A stretch of DNA of 64,000 bases, taken from Paralichthys olivaceus (lineage: Eukaryota > Chordata > Actinopteri > Pleuronectiformes > Paralichthyidae). Location of the stretch: the NCBI RefSeq assembly GCF_024713975.1, contig NC_091111.1:14858501-14922500 (forward strand), written 5' to 3'. A program made the position numbers and the translations under genes. The notes below the pieces were generated by a model, which saw nothing but the letters and a program-made list of their open reading frames with translations, had not been told where the DNA came from and ran no database searches. Below are positions 12,201-22,827 of the stretch, piece by piece (position 1 is the first letter of the stretch; every line of letters begins with the position of its first letter).

Positions 12201-15200
12201 TACGTGTGGATACTCCATAAGCAGCCTCAGGTTCCATTCATGACTTTAATAAAGTTGATATGAGAACAACTTTGAAACCTTTAAATGTTATTGGTTTATT
12301 AGAAATGTGCTCATTAGCTTGTTGAGACTTATTGCTGTTCTTATTATACAGCCAGCAGACAGTTGGTTTAGCAACAAGATTTGAAACTGCAGGAAGTAGC
12401 TGGACTGACGGAAATTCTAATTAAGGTTATATCTGGTGCAAACCCACAAAGCCACTACAGTTCTATTAAACATGAATAAACACGGACTTTGGATGCCGGC
12501 CAACTGTCTTTGAATGAATGGATGAATTAGTGTGCAGACTGTGTTATCTGTGCTGTTACTGATTATTAAAATGCATGTCTGCACTTTTTCTTGATAAAAC
12601 GTGTTGGTTTCTTTCATATATATATAAATGCATAATGATGACAGCCTTGCAGGTTGTGTAGGTCATGCTTAATTGTCTTGCATATGAGCCAGAGACTGTA
12701 ATGGAAGATGGACGACATGTCTCCACTTCTACCTGTTGAACAAAAATGAAGCTAAAATATCCAGGATACCGTTGCCGCCATCTTTCACCTTGTTTTTACG
12801 GCATAAAATAATTAATTGAAACCAAACTTACTGCAAAATTTTAACATACCTACCATCAGTGTGATTACTTAAAATGACAGACACCATCTTTTGAGAATCA
12901 TTTAATTAGTTCTTTGATTTTTGATTGTCTTACTTTGATTTTATATTGCTATGTTTACACCTGCTTTTTGCTCTTTCGCCTCTTTCTCAGGAGCTCTGTG
13001 ACATTTGAATTTCCCTTCGGGGTTTACTTAAGTATTTCTGGTTCTGATTCTGATTCTGATTACAACCAGAGGTGGGGCGTGAGAGGAAACTGAAGATTGT
13101 CACAGGCTCATATGGATAAACATTCTTGAACTTTTGTGGTCAAATCAAATGACTTCATGAGCTGCTGTTTGAGTCATTTGCTGTGTTTCTGCTCACCGAA
13201 AACACACCAAAGAGAAAGTGAGAGCCCAAGCCAAGACAAGGGTCACCCTCAGGTCAATATCCCCCGTCGTTCCCTCTTCATCGTCTGCCTCGTCTTCAAA
13301 ACCGTAGACCCAGATGTCCCTGAGGCTCACTCTGTGCTTCAGACGGTAGCTGGCAGTCGACCTTTTAAAAAAGAGAACCAAGGAAAAAGTCCTTTTTAAA
13401 TATTAATGTCTGCTTCCATTTCTTACTGACTTATTCCAAGATTAGAAAACTGTTCAATAATTGTGTCGATGAAGATGGAGCTTGCTGACCCTGATGTGTT
13501 TGGAATAATGACATCCTGGAGTGTTGATGGATTAGAAGAAGAAACACGTCTTATAGCACGAGGAAGAGAGGACTTCTCTTGACAATTCAAAGGGTGTTAT
13601 GGTATCGAAATGAAAAAGCAAGGGAACACATGGGGAGAGGTAGTATGGAAACGCTGTTTGCATGAATGGACAAACACAATGGGTTGAAAGTGAACTACCC
13701 CCCAACAGTGAGCACTCTTTGTTTTCACAGTGGGTTTTACACAACACACACAATAACAACCAACACCTACATCCTGCAATACTCTGTCCAGCTACCCCAC
13801 AGACTATTTCTGTTTATTTATCATTATTAGCATTGACCAACATCTACCAATCGCCAGCATGAGGTCAAATATAGACGAATAAACATATGACATACGAGAC
13901 AAAGCCCCAAGATGAGGTTTAAATACTGAGAGTAATATTAAAGGATCTGTGTTGATCCACACTAGAGTCAGGGAAGGTTTAGCCTTGCCTTGCTTAGTGT
14001 ATATGAGATTTATTTTTGAGGTATTGATTTTGTGGATTACCTTATTTTCTAAGTAAAGTTTTGGAGCACTTGCTTATATTTGCTTTTTCCAAACAAGCAG
14101 GACAATATCTTCTAAAGCAGTTATCATATCAGTTAATATTGGGATTTGCTCATTCCTGCACCAATTTGCCTTTCAAATAATTATAGTGCCCTGGTGTTTT
14201 TCTGTGGCCTCTGGGAAACGGATTGTTAAATGACTCCCTGAAAAGCGTTTTTCATAAACCGAAACGATCAGTCAACTGCTTTTGATGTTTGAAGCACGTG
14301 GCACCTTTTTAAATACTTCTTCACTACAAGCTGACTGCTGACTACACGCACTCATATCTAGAAGTAATCGTGGTAGTACACACAGAAACTCTTAAGTGTG
14401 TTTGCTGTGTTGTATCGTAGTGCCGCTTGTGCTGTCTACTGGAACAGTGGGCTGGTTGTGGTACATAGATGAGCGTGGTTGTCCTCCCACGCAAAAGCCT
14501 GAAAACTTCCACCAGCTTCAATAAACAGCTTGAAGATGGAAGCTAAGGAGCAACTTGAAACACGGTTATATCAAATCAATTAGTTTAATTAACCTGGGTA
14601 GAACTCTGGAAAATGTAATTAATGCTCTTTCCATCCTCCAAGAATAAATTTAGAGTTTCTCTATACCCACACGATATCTACAGAAAGAGATTTAAACTGA
14701 ATATTTAATTCTAAAACATCTCAAACCTGCTAGAGGTCACTCAATCTAACAATGTCCGATGTTTGTTGACGTCATGACGCAGTGTGGGATCATGGGAGTT
14801 GTTCTCTTCACCACTATAGCCGATGAAAATCTACACGACTCGTGCAAATCACGTGCACAAATGAGGTAATGTTATAACGTTTTATTCACATTACGCAGCA
14901 AACGAATAATCGTGATCGATTCCGAGTGACCAATGCAAACTGCGGAGGAGAAAACACTGCACACAAACAACTAGCTAGCAAATAGTTTGACATCATTTCT
15001 GCAACATTGTTTGGCTCGGAAGTTTCGTCCTGTTTTTTAATGTTGCTAAATATAAACACTGTCTCATGGTGATTTCCAAAAAAGCTCTTATGTTTCATGT
15101 GTGTAATGATTTGTCAAGATGAGTTTTCAGATGTTTCAGCATCAAAATATTTTTCAGACACTCTTGTCAGAAAGAAATGTTTTTGATTGAAACTTCAGCT

Positions 15201-18200
15201 TCAGTGTTGAAATGAAGAGAGTTCAGTTTGAGATTCCCCTGGTGTGACCAGGAACCACCCTACTTTCATCTTTCACATTTGTTGTAAGACAGAATGACTA
15301 AACACAATAAACCGTCTGTTGGGAGATCCCCTGAAAGGCCAAGTATATGATAAAAAAAAACACATCTTGTTTTTACTTCCCCTTTTGACTTCTCCCATTC
15401 CAACTGTAAACACGTGTGTCATATTTCAGCAGAAACAGTTTGTATTTATCGTAATTGTGTGTTTCCTCCATTTTTTAAGTTGAATTCAGTGGCGTCCCCG
15501 CCGTGTTGTTTTGTTCTTATCTAGAATAAATTGTTAATCACCCTCTCGTGAATTGGAGAATACATTTAGTGCTTACTTGAGTTTGGTGAACACAATGACA
15601 TCACTGAAGAGGAACACGTGTCTCTCCCTGGTCTTCGTGCCCTCGGTGACCTGGACGCACTCATCCAGCAGCAGCTCTCCGTTCTCGCTGGTGAGGCCGA
15701 GGACGAATGGACTCTGCTCCACAGACACCCAGCAGGACACCTCCTCCCTGAGCGAGTGGACACACAACAGAAAAGAGGGTGGGTGACAGGGAAGTCCCAG
15801 ACCAGTCTAATCTTGGTGATTATATTATCTCTCTGATAAATTGAATAAATAAATGGGTTTTTTTGTGGGTTTAGAAAAAAACAACAAAGTTTGTAGTTGG
15901 AACTTCTCATTTCAACACTTTGGTTTTCAAGGCAGCTTTGATAAAACTATTTTATAATGTTAATGGGGACATTTTGTTATAGGCTCAAACATAAACAAAC
16001 AAGAGTAAATCAAATTGTAGTTGATGGGGATTGTGTTGCAGACACAGATTCTTTAATCTGATTGTTTTTACTCTTGTTCAGGTGTCAGGTGAAAAATGGA
16101 GCGAAACACGATGACTGACGGCTGAGACTGACTCGTAATTGGTCGAGTGCATGCATCAGAGAGACATCAAAACCGTGGCACCATCCCCCGATCGCTGCTG
16201 TGCAGATTTTAACTATAATTTACAGGTTGTGAAATATTTTTGTCACATTGAATTATGCTTATGCATGCTTATCATTATGTTCTCCAATAAAGATTTGAAG
16301 CACAGAGAGAGATTTGTGGAAATGATTACAGTCCGCTAATGATGTGGGAGAACAGGTTCATGATATTTTCACAGCTGTTATATATATTTCAAATCAGCCG
16401 CCTGACACATAGATATGAAGCTATTTCCTTTCATTTTATTTTCTATGAGATTCCAACGACGTATTGAATACATTTTGCATGAGAACATTATGAAAGTAGA
16501 TGTTAAAGAACTGAATTGGTATTCATGAAAGAAGTGGTAATGTGTAATTGTGGTCATCACAGCCAAAAGAGTGCATTAGCTATTTAACACCGAGCCAATA
16601 TTCCAAGAAATGTGTTCTTGATTTACGCGTTACAAAAGATTTGAGAGATCCTAAGTCATAAGCAACGATATCCTGAAGGCAGAAAAATCACATTAGAGCT
16701 AACTGAGCGGTTTAGTAAGTAAGTTCTTCAACTCTTAAGTCAGAATGTCTTGTCCTGAATAACTGTTAAACCCAAACAGGTCAATACTCAGATTCACGTA
16801 ACAGTGCATAGTTGTTTTTCATTTTCTTTTTGATCATTTCATGTTTAATGACCTGACAACCTTAAATCCCCCGACAGAGAAAATAAATTGGAGAGGTTAG
16901 AGGGAAAGTGAAAATCACTTCACCAAATTCTGTTATGCAATGACATCACAAGTGGATTTTAATGATGCTCCAGTTAAAGGTTCAGTGTGTAGAAGTTTGT
17001 GATATTTAGTGTTGAAGTTGCATGTTGCAGCTGAACTTCCAAACATAAAAAAGAACCTGTGGCAGCTTCAGTCGTCATAAAAACTCAAAAGGTGTTTAGT
17101 TTGTCCAGTCTGGACTAATGTAAAAAACATGGCGGCCTCCGTAGAGAGGGTCCCCTCCATGTTAATATAAAGTATTTAAATATAAAAGGTCTTTTCTGTG
17201 GTAAAGGAAACTACAATTCATACAATTTAGATGAAACAAACTAGTGAAAACATCATGAGGATTATTTTACATTACATTTCTGACAAAAGTTCCCTTTCAC
17301 CTAAATCTTACACACTGGACCTTTAAGGTTGATGAAAACTGGTCTGAGTGACAAGTTGTGACACTGCAAACTGCCCGACATCATCCATGATGACGGTGTG
17401 AATGCTGTGGAGCTTTAGTGATTAGATTGATTTCTCTTTGAAGGACTTGAACACGACTTGTCATATTAAATTTATACATCGACCGGCTCCACTGCGTAAA
17501 CATCTTGATTAAAGTAAGGCAGAGAGAGAGGACTCATGCTTTTATTTGAAGAAAAATGTCAGGTATGTGCTGTGAGGTATCAACCGGATCTGATTTCATT
17601 ACACTGGTGTTAACAGACTTTACCGGCTCAGGCTTGGTTCTTTAATTAACTGAAATGTACACAAAGGAAAGTCCGTCCTGCAACATCTTTGAGTTCAAAC
17701 TTCAAAAACAGTGTTCAAACTCAGATCTGCATCAAATTAAAGGTAAAAAACCTTATCTCGCAATCCTAAAGAAAGTGAAAGAAGATCCCGGATCTGTCCC
17801 CTGATCCAAATCAACATTTCAAAATTAAATAGGTCGTTTCTTGACCTCGCATCCTACCATCACGATTCACAGTAATCCTGCTAACTAACAAACAAACTAA
17901 CTAACAAACATAAACGCCTTTAGCAGAGGTACACATTATTTCTTTAAAGAGAAACACACAAATCTAGACATGTTGTTGGTCTGTTGTGTATCTGAAGCGC
18001 TCAACATGTACCACTTGTTTGTTCTGAAAGACAATGAAACCAGTTTTGGTCATCGCTCTCTTCCCACTGTCTTCAAATGGTGTAGAAATTCAAATGTTGG
18101 CAGTGCAGGTACTTTCCCTGTTTCACTTCTGACCTACTTAGGATCGTGTAAGATACAAGCAAACATAACAGTGAGAAAACTGCAGCTGCTGTTCATCAAG

Positions 18201-21200
18201 ATGAAATGACCTTAAACCACAGCTGCTCATCTTAAATCTTTCATGTTATTACTCAATTTATCAATAGCTTTGGAAAATATACTTATTCACTCTCTTGCCT
18301 AAATGAACATTAAGATGTTTAAGGAGTATTTCATTAAGGTAAAGTATTATCTTATCAGACAGCCTCCCTCTGTCTGCAGTACAGTAAAGTGTGAGTTAGC
18401 GTCTACGTCAGTCCCACCACAGTGAAACCAACGCCCACAAACCCGCCCTCCAAACTCAAGGAAAGGCCCAACGTGTGAACGTTGGGATTTTTTGGTCTGA
18501 CATTTTCGCCCACCGGCTGCTCTGGTGGTCTTTGTAACTACCACGATAACAGCTCTGAAAGGTTAAAGAGTTAATATGGGAGGAGGTGAAGACAAGAGCC
18601 CACACTTAGAGAAACAGACCGTAGGTGCATTATGACGTTAAAAATGTTTTCCTGAGGGGGCTGAACATAAACCAGTCCTGCACAGTGACTTTTCTTTCAA
18701 ACCGAAGACCGAGGCTCTGATGAGGGTTACTCTTACAGGGAAGAATCTCAAATAAGGTTTTGTTTGGAGTGTAACTACACCAAATACGGATGTTTCAATT
18801 GTGTACTGGATTTCGTTCATTCACTCCATATCCCCAGCACTGTTTTGTGAATAGCATATATAAGAGTTTATTTATTTAAAAAAAAAAGATGTTAAAGAAT
18901 TATTTTAAAATGCAGGGATTCGATTTGTCAAATGTCAAACTACAACCTTCACTGAGGAGCAAAAACAAGCCCTAAAATATAATGTATTATGTGAAATTTA
19001 TAATATCAGTTATCAATATTGAGATGAAGACTTATATTTTGATATTACTTCTATTACTATGTCGTCACTAGTAGTTGTGCAAGTTTGTACAAGTTTCTGT
19101 TTGAAACCCCTGCTCTGTGAATCCCCCACAGGGACATCTGTGTTTGTGGTCTGTACAGAACAGACTGTGTGGCCTGCAGGTGTCGTGGCACTATTCAACG
19201 CAGGGTCACAGGAGGTTGATAAGCAAGTTTTCTCTTCGTCATAGGATATTTCAAATGCTCCTCTGATGATGTGAGACTGTTTAACCATGTGCTGCCATGC
19301 TGGAGGCTGCAGTGAAGAAAGTGAAACTGAATTGGATGTCTGGTGTCTGACCCGGTGGAGCCACCATTGCTCTAAAGTTATAAAAGTATCTTAATTAGGT
19401 CAAAAAAACTTTTATTAAAGGAAAAATACAGATAAACAAGCGTGTGATGCAACTTACAGTATTTGTCAACACACTTTTTAGTGTTTTAGTTCAATACCCA
19501 GCCATGATAGAGGGATACACAAAAGCAGGCACCAGTTACATCCCAGTAAACTGGATCTATAGACCACATGAGGAAATATGAGGCACCTCATCTGAAAACA
19601 TCACTCTTCCTCCATCATAACCTGCGATCAGATGCCCATCGACTCCCATCAAGCCGTTCAGTTTCAAGAGGAGAAAATTGAAGAACAATGTAACTGCACT
19701 TGCGGCTCTCTGCTAGGAGCGTATGAAGGCACAGTGCAGAAAATTGACTCGTAGGTTCAGAAAAATGCTCAGTGACAGTGAAAAAATTTCAAATAATCAT
19801 GTACACACCTGATCGGAGACCACGGCATCCCCAGCGCCTTCCCGAAGACGAGTGACGGAGCAGAGCGCCGCCTCTGAGCCAAATGTTTGAAGTGCTGTGA
19901 GATAACAGAAGTGATAGAGGAGTGATATTTAATATTTACTTCCATGCGCTTGATTCACGCCACCTGCTGAATTAGAAGCTGTGGGACGTTTGACACTGTT
20001 CACAGTGACCCTGTCCTTCATTCAGCTGTCTCAGCAGTTTGAGAAATTAAACATTTGTCCCACAGATGACTGCGAATGTGAATTCAGAAAGTTCAAAATG
20101 TTTGAAGTAAAGGAACCATAAAGGGAAAAAAGTAAATTAGTAATATAAGAGACTTCAGTGATAATATTTACAGGGAGGTTTTCATCATGGTCGGGATTAA
20201 AGGAATAACATTTTCACCGACATCCCATGGAATAATTCATGGAGCTGGGTGAAAAGTATCAAGCATATTTATTTTGAAAAGATCTAAATAATTCATCTGT
20301 GTTTTAATTGGAATCTTAAATAAAATTAATTGCAATAAGGTCCTCTGTGGTTTTAATATGATTCCCTTAGAAAAAGAAAAGAGGCCCAGATAGAAAGTAA
20401 AGAGGTCGTCAGAGGGTGGACGTGCACTTCAGCCACAACTCAAGATCATGATGTTTTTAGTTCAGGCCTCAGTTTGCTTCATTTACCTCAACAGATTGTT
20501 CAGAAATTGTTGTTGTTGTGTTCATTCTGTCGTGACTACAGACGCAACACCATCACAGAAAATGTTTGAATCTCCACGAAGCCGCCCACCCATGACATTA
20601 TAGGGAGTCGGAGCAGCATATGGTTTTGATTCCCAGCTGCCGGTGCTTTATGTGTTTTCTCCCCAGTGCAAATGTGATCGACCGCTGAGCACATGTTGCC
20701 AGGCAACAACAATGTAAACGCACATGAGGAAAAAAGCTTCAGTGTGACTGTTTTTGTGAGATTTTTGGCTCAAGCCATTAAACAAAATGTAAAAGTAAAT
20801 GAGGCTTTGGTCAAAATTTGATGGAGTAATTCAAATAAAAGACCTTGAGACTGTGCACAGCTGTGTGTAAATGGCAATATTAGTTGTGTAACTTTTTAAA
20901 AATCTATTGGTGAAGTTGTATGTTGCAGCTGAATATCGCCCAGCCCTGTGTCGTCACTGGTAGTTTGAAACCCTCCGCTCTGTGAATCCCCCACAGGGAC
21001 ATCTGTGTTTGTGGTCTGTACAGAACAGACTGTGTGGCCTGCAGGTGTCGTGGCACTATTCAACGCAGGGTCACAGGAGGTTGATAAGCAAGTTTTCTCT
21101 TCGTCATAGGATATTTCAAATGCTCCTCTGATGACGTGAGATTGTTTAACCATGTGCTGCCATGCTGGAGGCTGCAGTGAAGAAAGTGAAGTGTAAGAGA

Positions 21201-21676
21201 ACCTGTGGTTTAACTTCAGTTGTCATAAAAACTCAGAAGGTTTAGTTTCTCCAGTTTTGGCTGCTGTAAAAAACATGACAGCCTCCGTAGAGAGGACCCG
21301 CTTCCAATATAATTATAAAATATTTAAATATAGAGGGATCATTTTAGGGTAAACAATAATTGGTACAATTTAGATGAAACCCACTGGTGAAAATATCACT
21401 AGGATTATTTTATGTTCAGTTTCACCTAAATCTTTCACACTGGAGCATTAAAACATCTTTCTCATGCAGCACACAGAGCAAAGGCGTAGCTGCACACGTC
21501 AGAGACATTTGTTAAAAGCAGTGACTGACACTGAGTCATTTACCCAGCACCTGTCACCAACTCTCTTTTTCATTTTTCCCCGATAGTGGATCGATACTCA
21601 CTGGACGCAGAGAAGCTGCAGCATCATCGTAGCTTCCCCTCCTCATCGCCGCAATCCCATAATCTGGAGTGTCCAT
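6240..21676 (-). CDS. tagap: T-cell activation RhoGAP (TAGAP/ARHGAP20 family)
   Basis: Fourteen coding exons in transcript order: 21602-21676, 19809-19894, 15577-15747, 13197-13361, 11278-11319, 10749-10833, 10600-10644, 10127-10187, 9719-9873, 9159-9320, 8660-8769, 8145-8331, 7776-7857 and 6240-7402. All phases agree, giving 862 residues. Exon 2 carries RRRSAPSLV as in ARHGAP20. Residues about 60-180 form a PH-like domain ending in SPEVKERWLDTL. A shortened linker stands where ARHGAP20 has its RA domain. The RhoGAP domain spans about 276-470, with the arginine finger at R313 in PSTEGVFRKL and the core NNLAVCIAPTLL. The tail contains SAYDSTD, two RRCSxP sites that fit 14-3-3 binding, and the ending YAKESYV. 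The tail ending RRCSQPVF..YAKESY(I/V) matches mammalian TAGAP, and rsph3 next door supports that identity. The protein should stimulate GTP hydrolysis by Rho GTPases, in lymphocytes by analogy. The first exon and its ATG are the least certain part; M11 is an alternative start. Confidence 0.92.
9343..9452 (+). repeat. 110-nt homopurine tract with a 16-bp tandem unit
   Basis: Every base from 9343 to 9452 is A or G. The core repeats a 16-bp unit with GGG spaced exactly 16 bases apart, for about four to five units. On the tagap coding strand it is a pure pyrimidine run that ends 23 nt before the acceptor of exon 10 (first exon base 9320), which encodes the arginine finger. Confidence 0.92.
12691..12745 (-). 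repeat. Fragment of dispersed fish repeat (GTCGTCCATC family)
   Basis: The plus strand has AGACTGTAATGGAAGATGGA then CGACATGTCTCC, matching the inverted form of the block seen at 4821-4860. It is short and diverged. Confidence 0.4.
12990..13061 (-). repeat. LINE-type tail in reverse orientation with ATTCTG repeats
   Basis: GAATTTCCCTTCGGGGTTTA is the reverse complement of the GGGGAAATTC-type retrotransposon tail also seen at 3640-3712. It is followed by four tandem hexamers related to TTCTGA. No coding remnant is visible. Confidence 0.5.
13362..15576 (-). other. Intron 3 of tagap
   Basis: No exon is evident beyond the tagap exons on either side. It contains a diverged dispersed repeat at 14740-14880 that resembles 56236-56420. 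Nothing else is recognised. Confidence 0.65.
14740..14880 (+). repeat. Diverged dispersed repeat, copy 1
   Basis: The block with GATCATGGGAGTTGTT, TTCACCACTATAGCCGATGA and a downstream GGTAATGTTATAA aligns with 56236-56420, which has GATCATAGGAGTTGTT, TTCACCACTATTGCCAATGA and GGTAATGTTTTAT. Copies this far apart point to an interspersed family. Its class is unknown to me. Confidence 0.65.
16103..16150 (+). repeat. Short dispersed repeat (GCTGAGACTGACTC block)
   Basis: GAAACACGATGACTGACGGC followed by TGAGACTGACTCGTAATTGG matches 32461-32502, which reads GAAACATCTTGATTGACAGC then TGAGCCTGACTCACGATTGG. Both are short and may belong to the larger dispersed family at 43495-43612. Confidence 0.5.
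16978..17322 (+). mobile_element. Complete MITE-like element with TTAA flanks (copy 1)
   Basis: The element is bounded by TTAA at 16974-16977 and 17323-17326. It starts AGGTTCAGTGTGTAGAA and ends ACACACTGGACCT, so the ends form an inverted repeat of about 14-16 bp with one or two mismatches. It is 345 bp long and has no transposase frame. TTAA target duplications are typical of piggyBac-type transposons, so a non-autonomous piggyBac-like MITE is the best reading (inference). It lies in tagap intron 2. Confidence 0.75.
19061..19325. repeat. Local duplication, copy A
   Basis: About 265 bp nearly identical to 20950-21190; copy A has about 22 extra bases near 19082-19103. Both copies keep an open frame on the minus strand that starts MVKQSH and runs about 66 codons with only a few differences. 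I do not recognise a protein family in it. The high identity implies a recent duplication or a young repeat. Confidence 0.85.
20896..21447 (+). mobile_element. MITE-like element interrupted by duplication copy B
   Basis: The left piece (about 20896-20935) has GTGAAGTTGTATGTTGCAGC, the start region of the MITE. The right piece (21191-21447) has the internal landmarks GTAAAAAACATGA, TATTTAAATATA and CAATTTAGATGAAAC, and ends CACACTGGAGCA followed by TTAA. Between them sits the 240-bp duplicated segment. The 5' terminal repeat is degraded. Confidence 0.65.
20950..21190. repeat. Local duplication, copy B
   Basis: About 240 bp nearly identical to 19061-19325, in the same orientation and 1.9 kb away. 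It interrupts a MITE copy, so in this copy the segment arrived after the MITE, or the MITE was broken during the duplication. The minus-strand frame starting MVKQSH is preserved. Confidence 0.85.
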
Positions 21677-22793
21677 GCTGATGCACACAATGAGCCCTCC
21701 ACCCTCAACGCTCCACACTATACTTGAATAATCAGTCAGCAGCTTTTCAGTCGAGGAGAAGTACGCCGAGGGCTCTTCTGTGATCTGAGCAAGGGAGCAG
21801 CTGCCGAATGTTGCCTCCCGTCCTGCACAACAGCTTCTTCTAAATGGTGCTAATGAGGTTTCGAACAATGGAGGCCGGGCTGGAGCACAAAGAGGAGATG
21901 GGTTTTTGTGCCTGACCTGAACCCACAGTGCCACTCTGATCCGAGCCAGGTCCCTCCTCCCCTTCACCCCCACCCCCTCACACCCAGCCTGTCCTGTTAT
22001 GCTCCAGTGGGGCTGCTTCCTCTCATAATGAGATCGCCGTGCGTCCCATCAGGCCCGGGCCGCCTCGTCCCCATTTCTGGGCTAACGAGGGTGAGATGCT
22101 GTGACAGCCAGGGTGTACAGAAAAAACAGATCAGCCCCAACCCCCCTCGTACTCACATGAATAGGTGTACACACACAAACCTACTCTGAAATAACTAGTT
22201 TACTTTGCATTAGAAATTACACTACAGTGTTAAACACACAAACTTCAACTGACAGCAACAAGTGAGTTCAACAACTGGAGGAAAAGTGTCGGAGAGGCAG
22301 CACATGATGACGAATGATTGTTTAATCGATATAAGATGTAGCTTGTGGTTTCAAAAGTGAATGCATTACTACATTACATCATTTTCTGACTTCATAGTGA
22401 CCTCATGATGATGTCATTTACATCCTATGATCATTAAATAGCTTTAAGTGTGTATAAGCTTGAGTTTGTGTCTTTAGCTCTATGGGACCATGCAGAGATG
22501 ACTTCTTTTAGCTCGACATGACATCATTTTCTATTAAAATGAATATCTTATAAAAATAAAATATACACGATCCTGAAGTCATACGCTCACAGTACGTTTT
22601 ACATGATTGGAACTGAATGTGTGTTAAGAGACACTGAAGCGAAGACAATGAAGCGGTTATGTGGAGTTGGTTGTCATTGTGCATAATGAGCTGTGATGAG
22701 TCACGGACACTTCTAGTCTAATCAAAGCCCGGGCCACTATCTAAAGTTCATGCAATTTAACCTATAGAACATATAATTCAACTCTTGATTATG

Positions 22794-22827
22794 TGAATAT
22801 GTGCATTGATTTGAATGCACATATTCA
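22794..22827. repeat. Perfect 14-bp inverted repeat with 6-nt spacer
   Basis: TGAATATGTGCATT at 22794-22807 is the exact reverse complement of 22814-22827, with GATTTG between. It lies upstream of a short tail ending in AATCTTAATCTTAA that looks like the 3' end of a retroelement. Confidence 0.85.

Larger units (their letters stand above)
11320..13196 (-). other. Intron 4 of tagap
   Basis: No coding potential of note is seen. The intron carries a short dispersed-repeat fragment (12691-12745) and a LINE-type tail in reverse orientation with an ATTCTG microsatellite (12990-13061). Confidence 0.7.
15748..19808 (-). other. Intron 2 of tagap
   Basis: A 4-kb intron. It carries a possible repeat fragment at 16103-16150, a complete TTAA-flanked MITE (16978-17322) and the first copy of a local duplication (19061-19325). 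No coding exon is recognised. Confidence 0.7.
19895..21601 (-). other. Intron 1 of tagap
   Basis: The intron contains the second copy of the local duplication (20950-21190), which splits a MITE copy into 20896-20935 and 21191-21447. Outside these repeats nothing is recognised. Confidence 0.7.

Noticed and set aside
15566..15910. Alternative frame over tagap exon 3 with a Ser/Arg-rich product
   Set aside because: The neighbouring frame (15577-15747) gives the PH-domain sequence and fits the splice phases on both sides.
21554..21973. Longer tagap N-terminus using the full open frame from 21973
   Set aside because: The extension has no resemblance to the family. The ATG at 21676 gives a short exon that joins in frame to the RRRSAPSLV exon. 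The longer form cannot be fully excluded.
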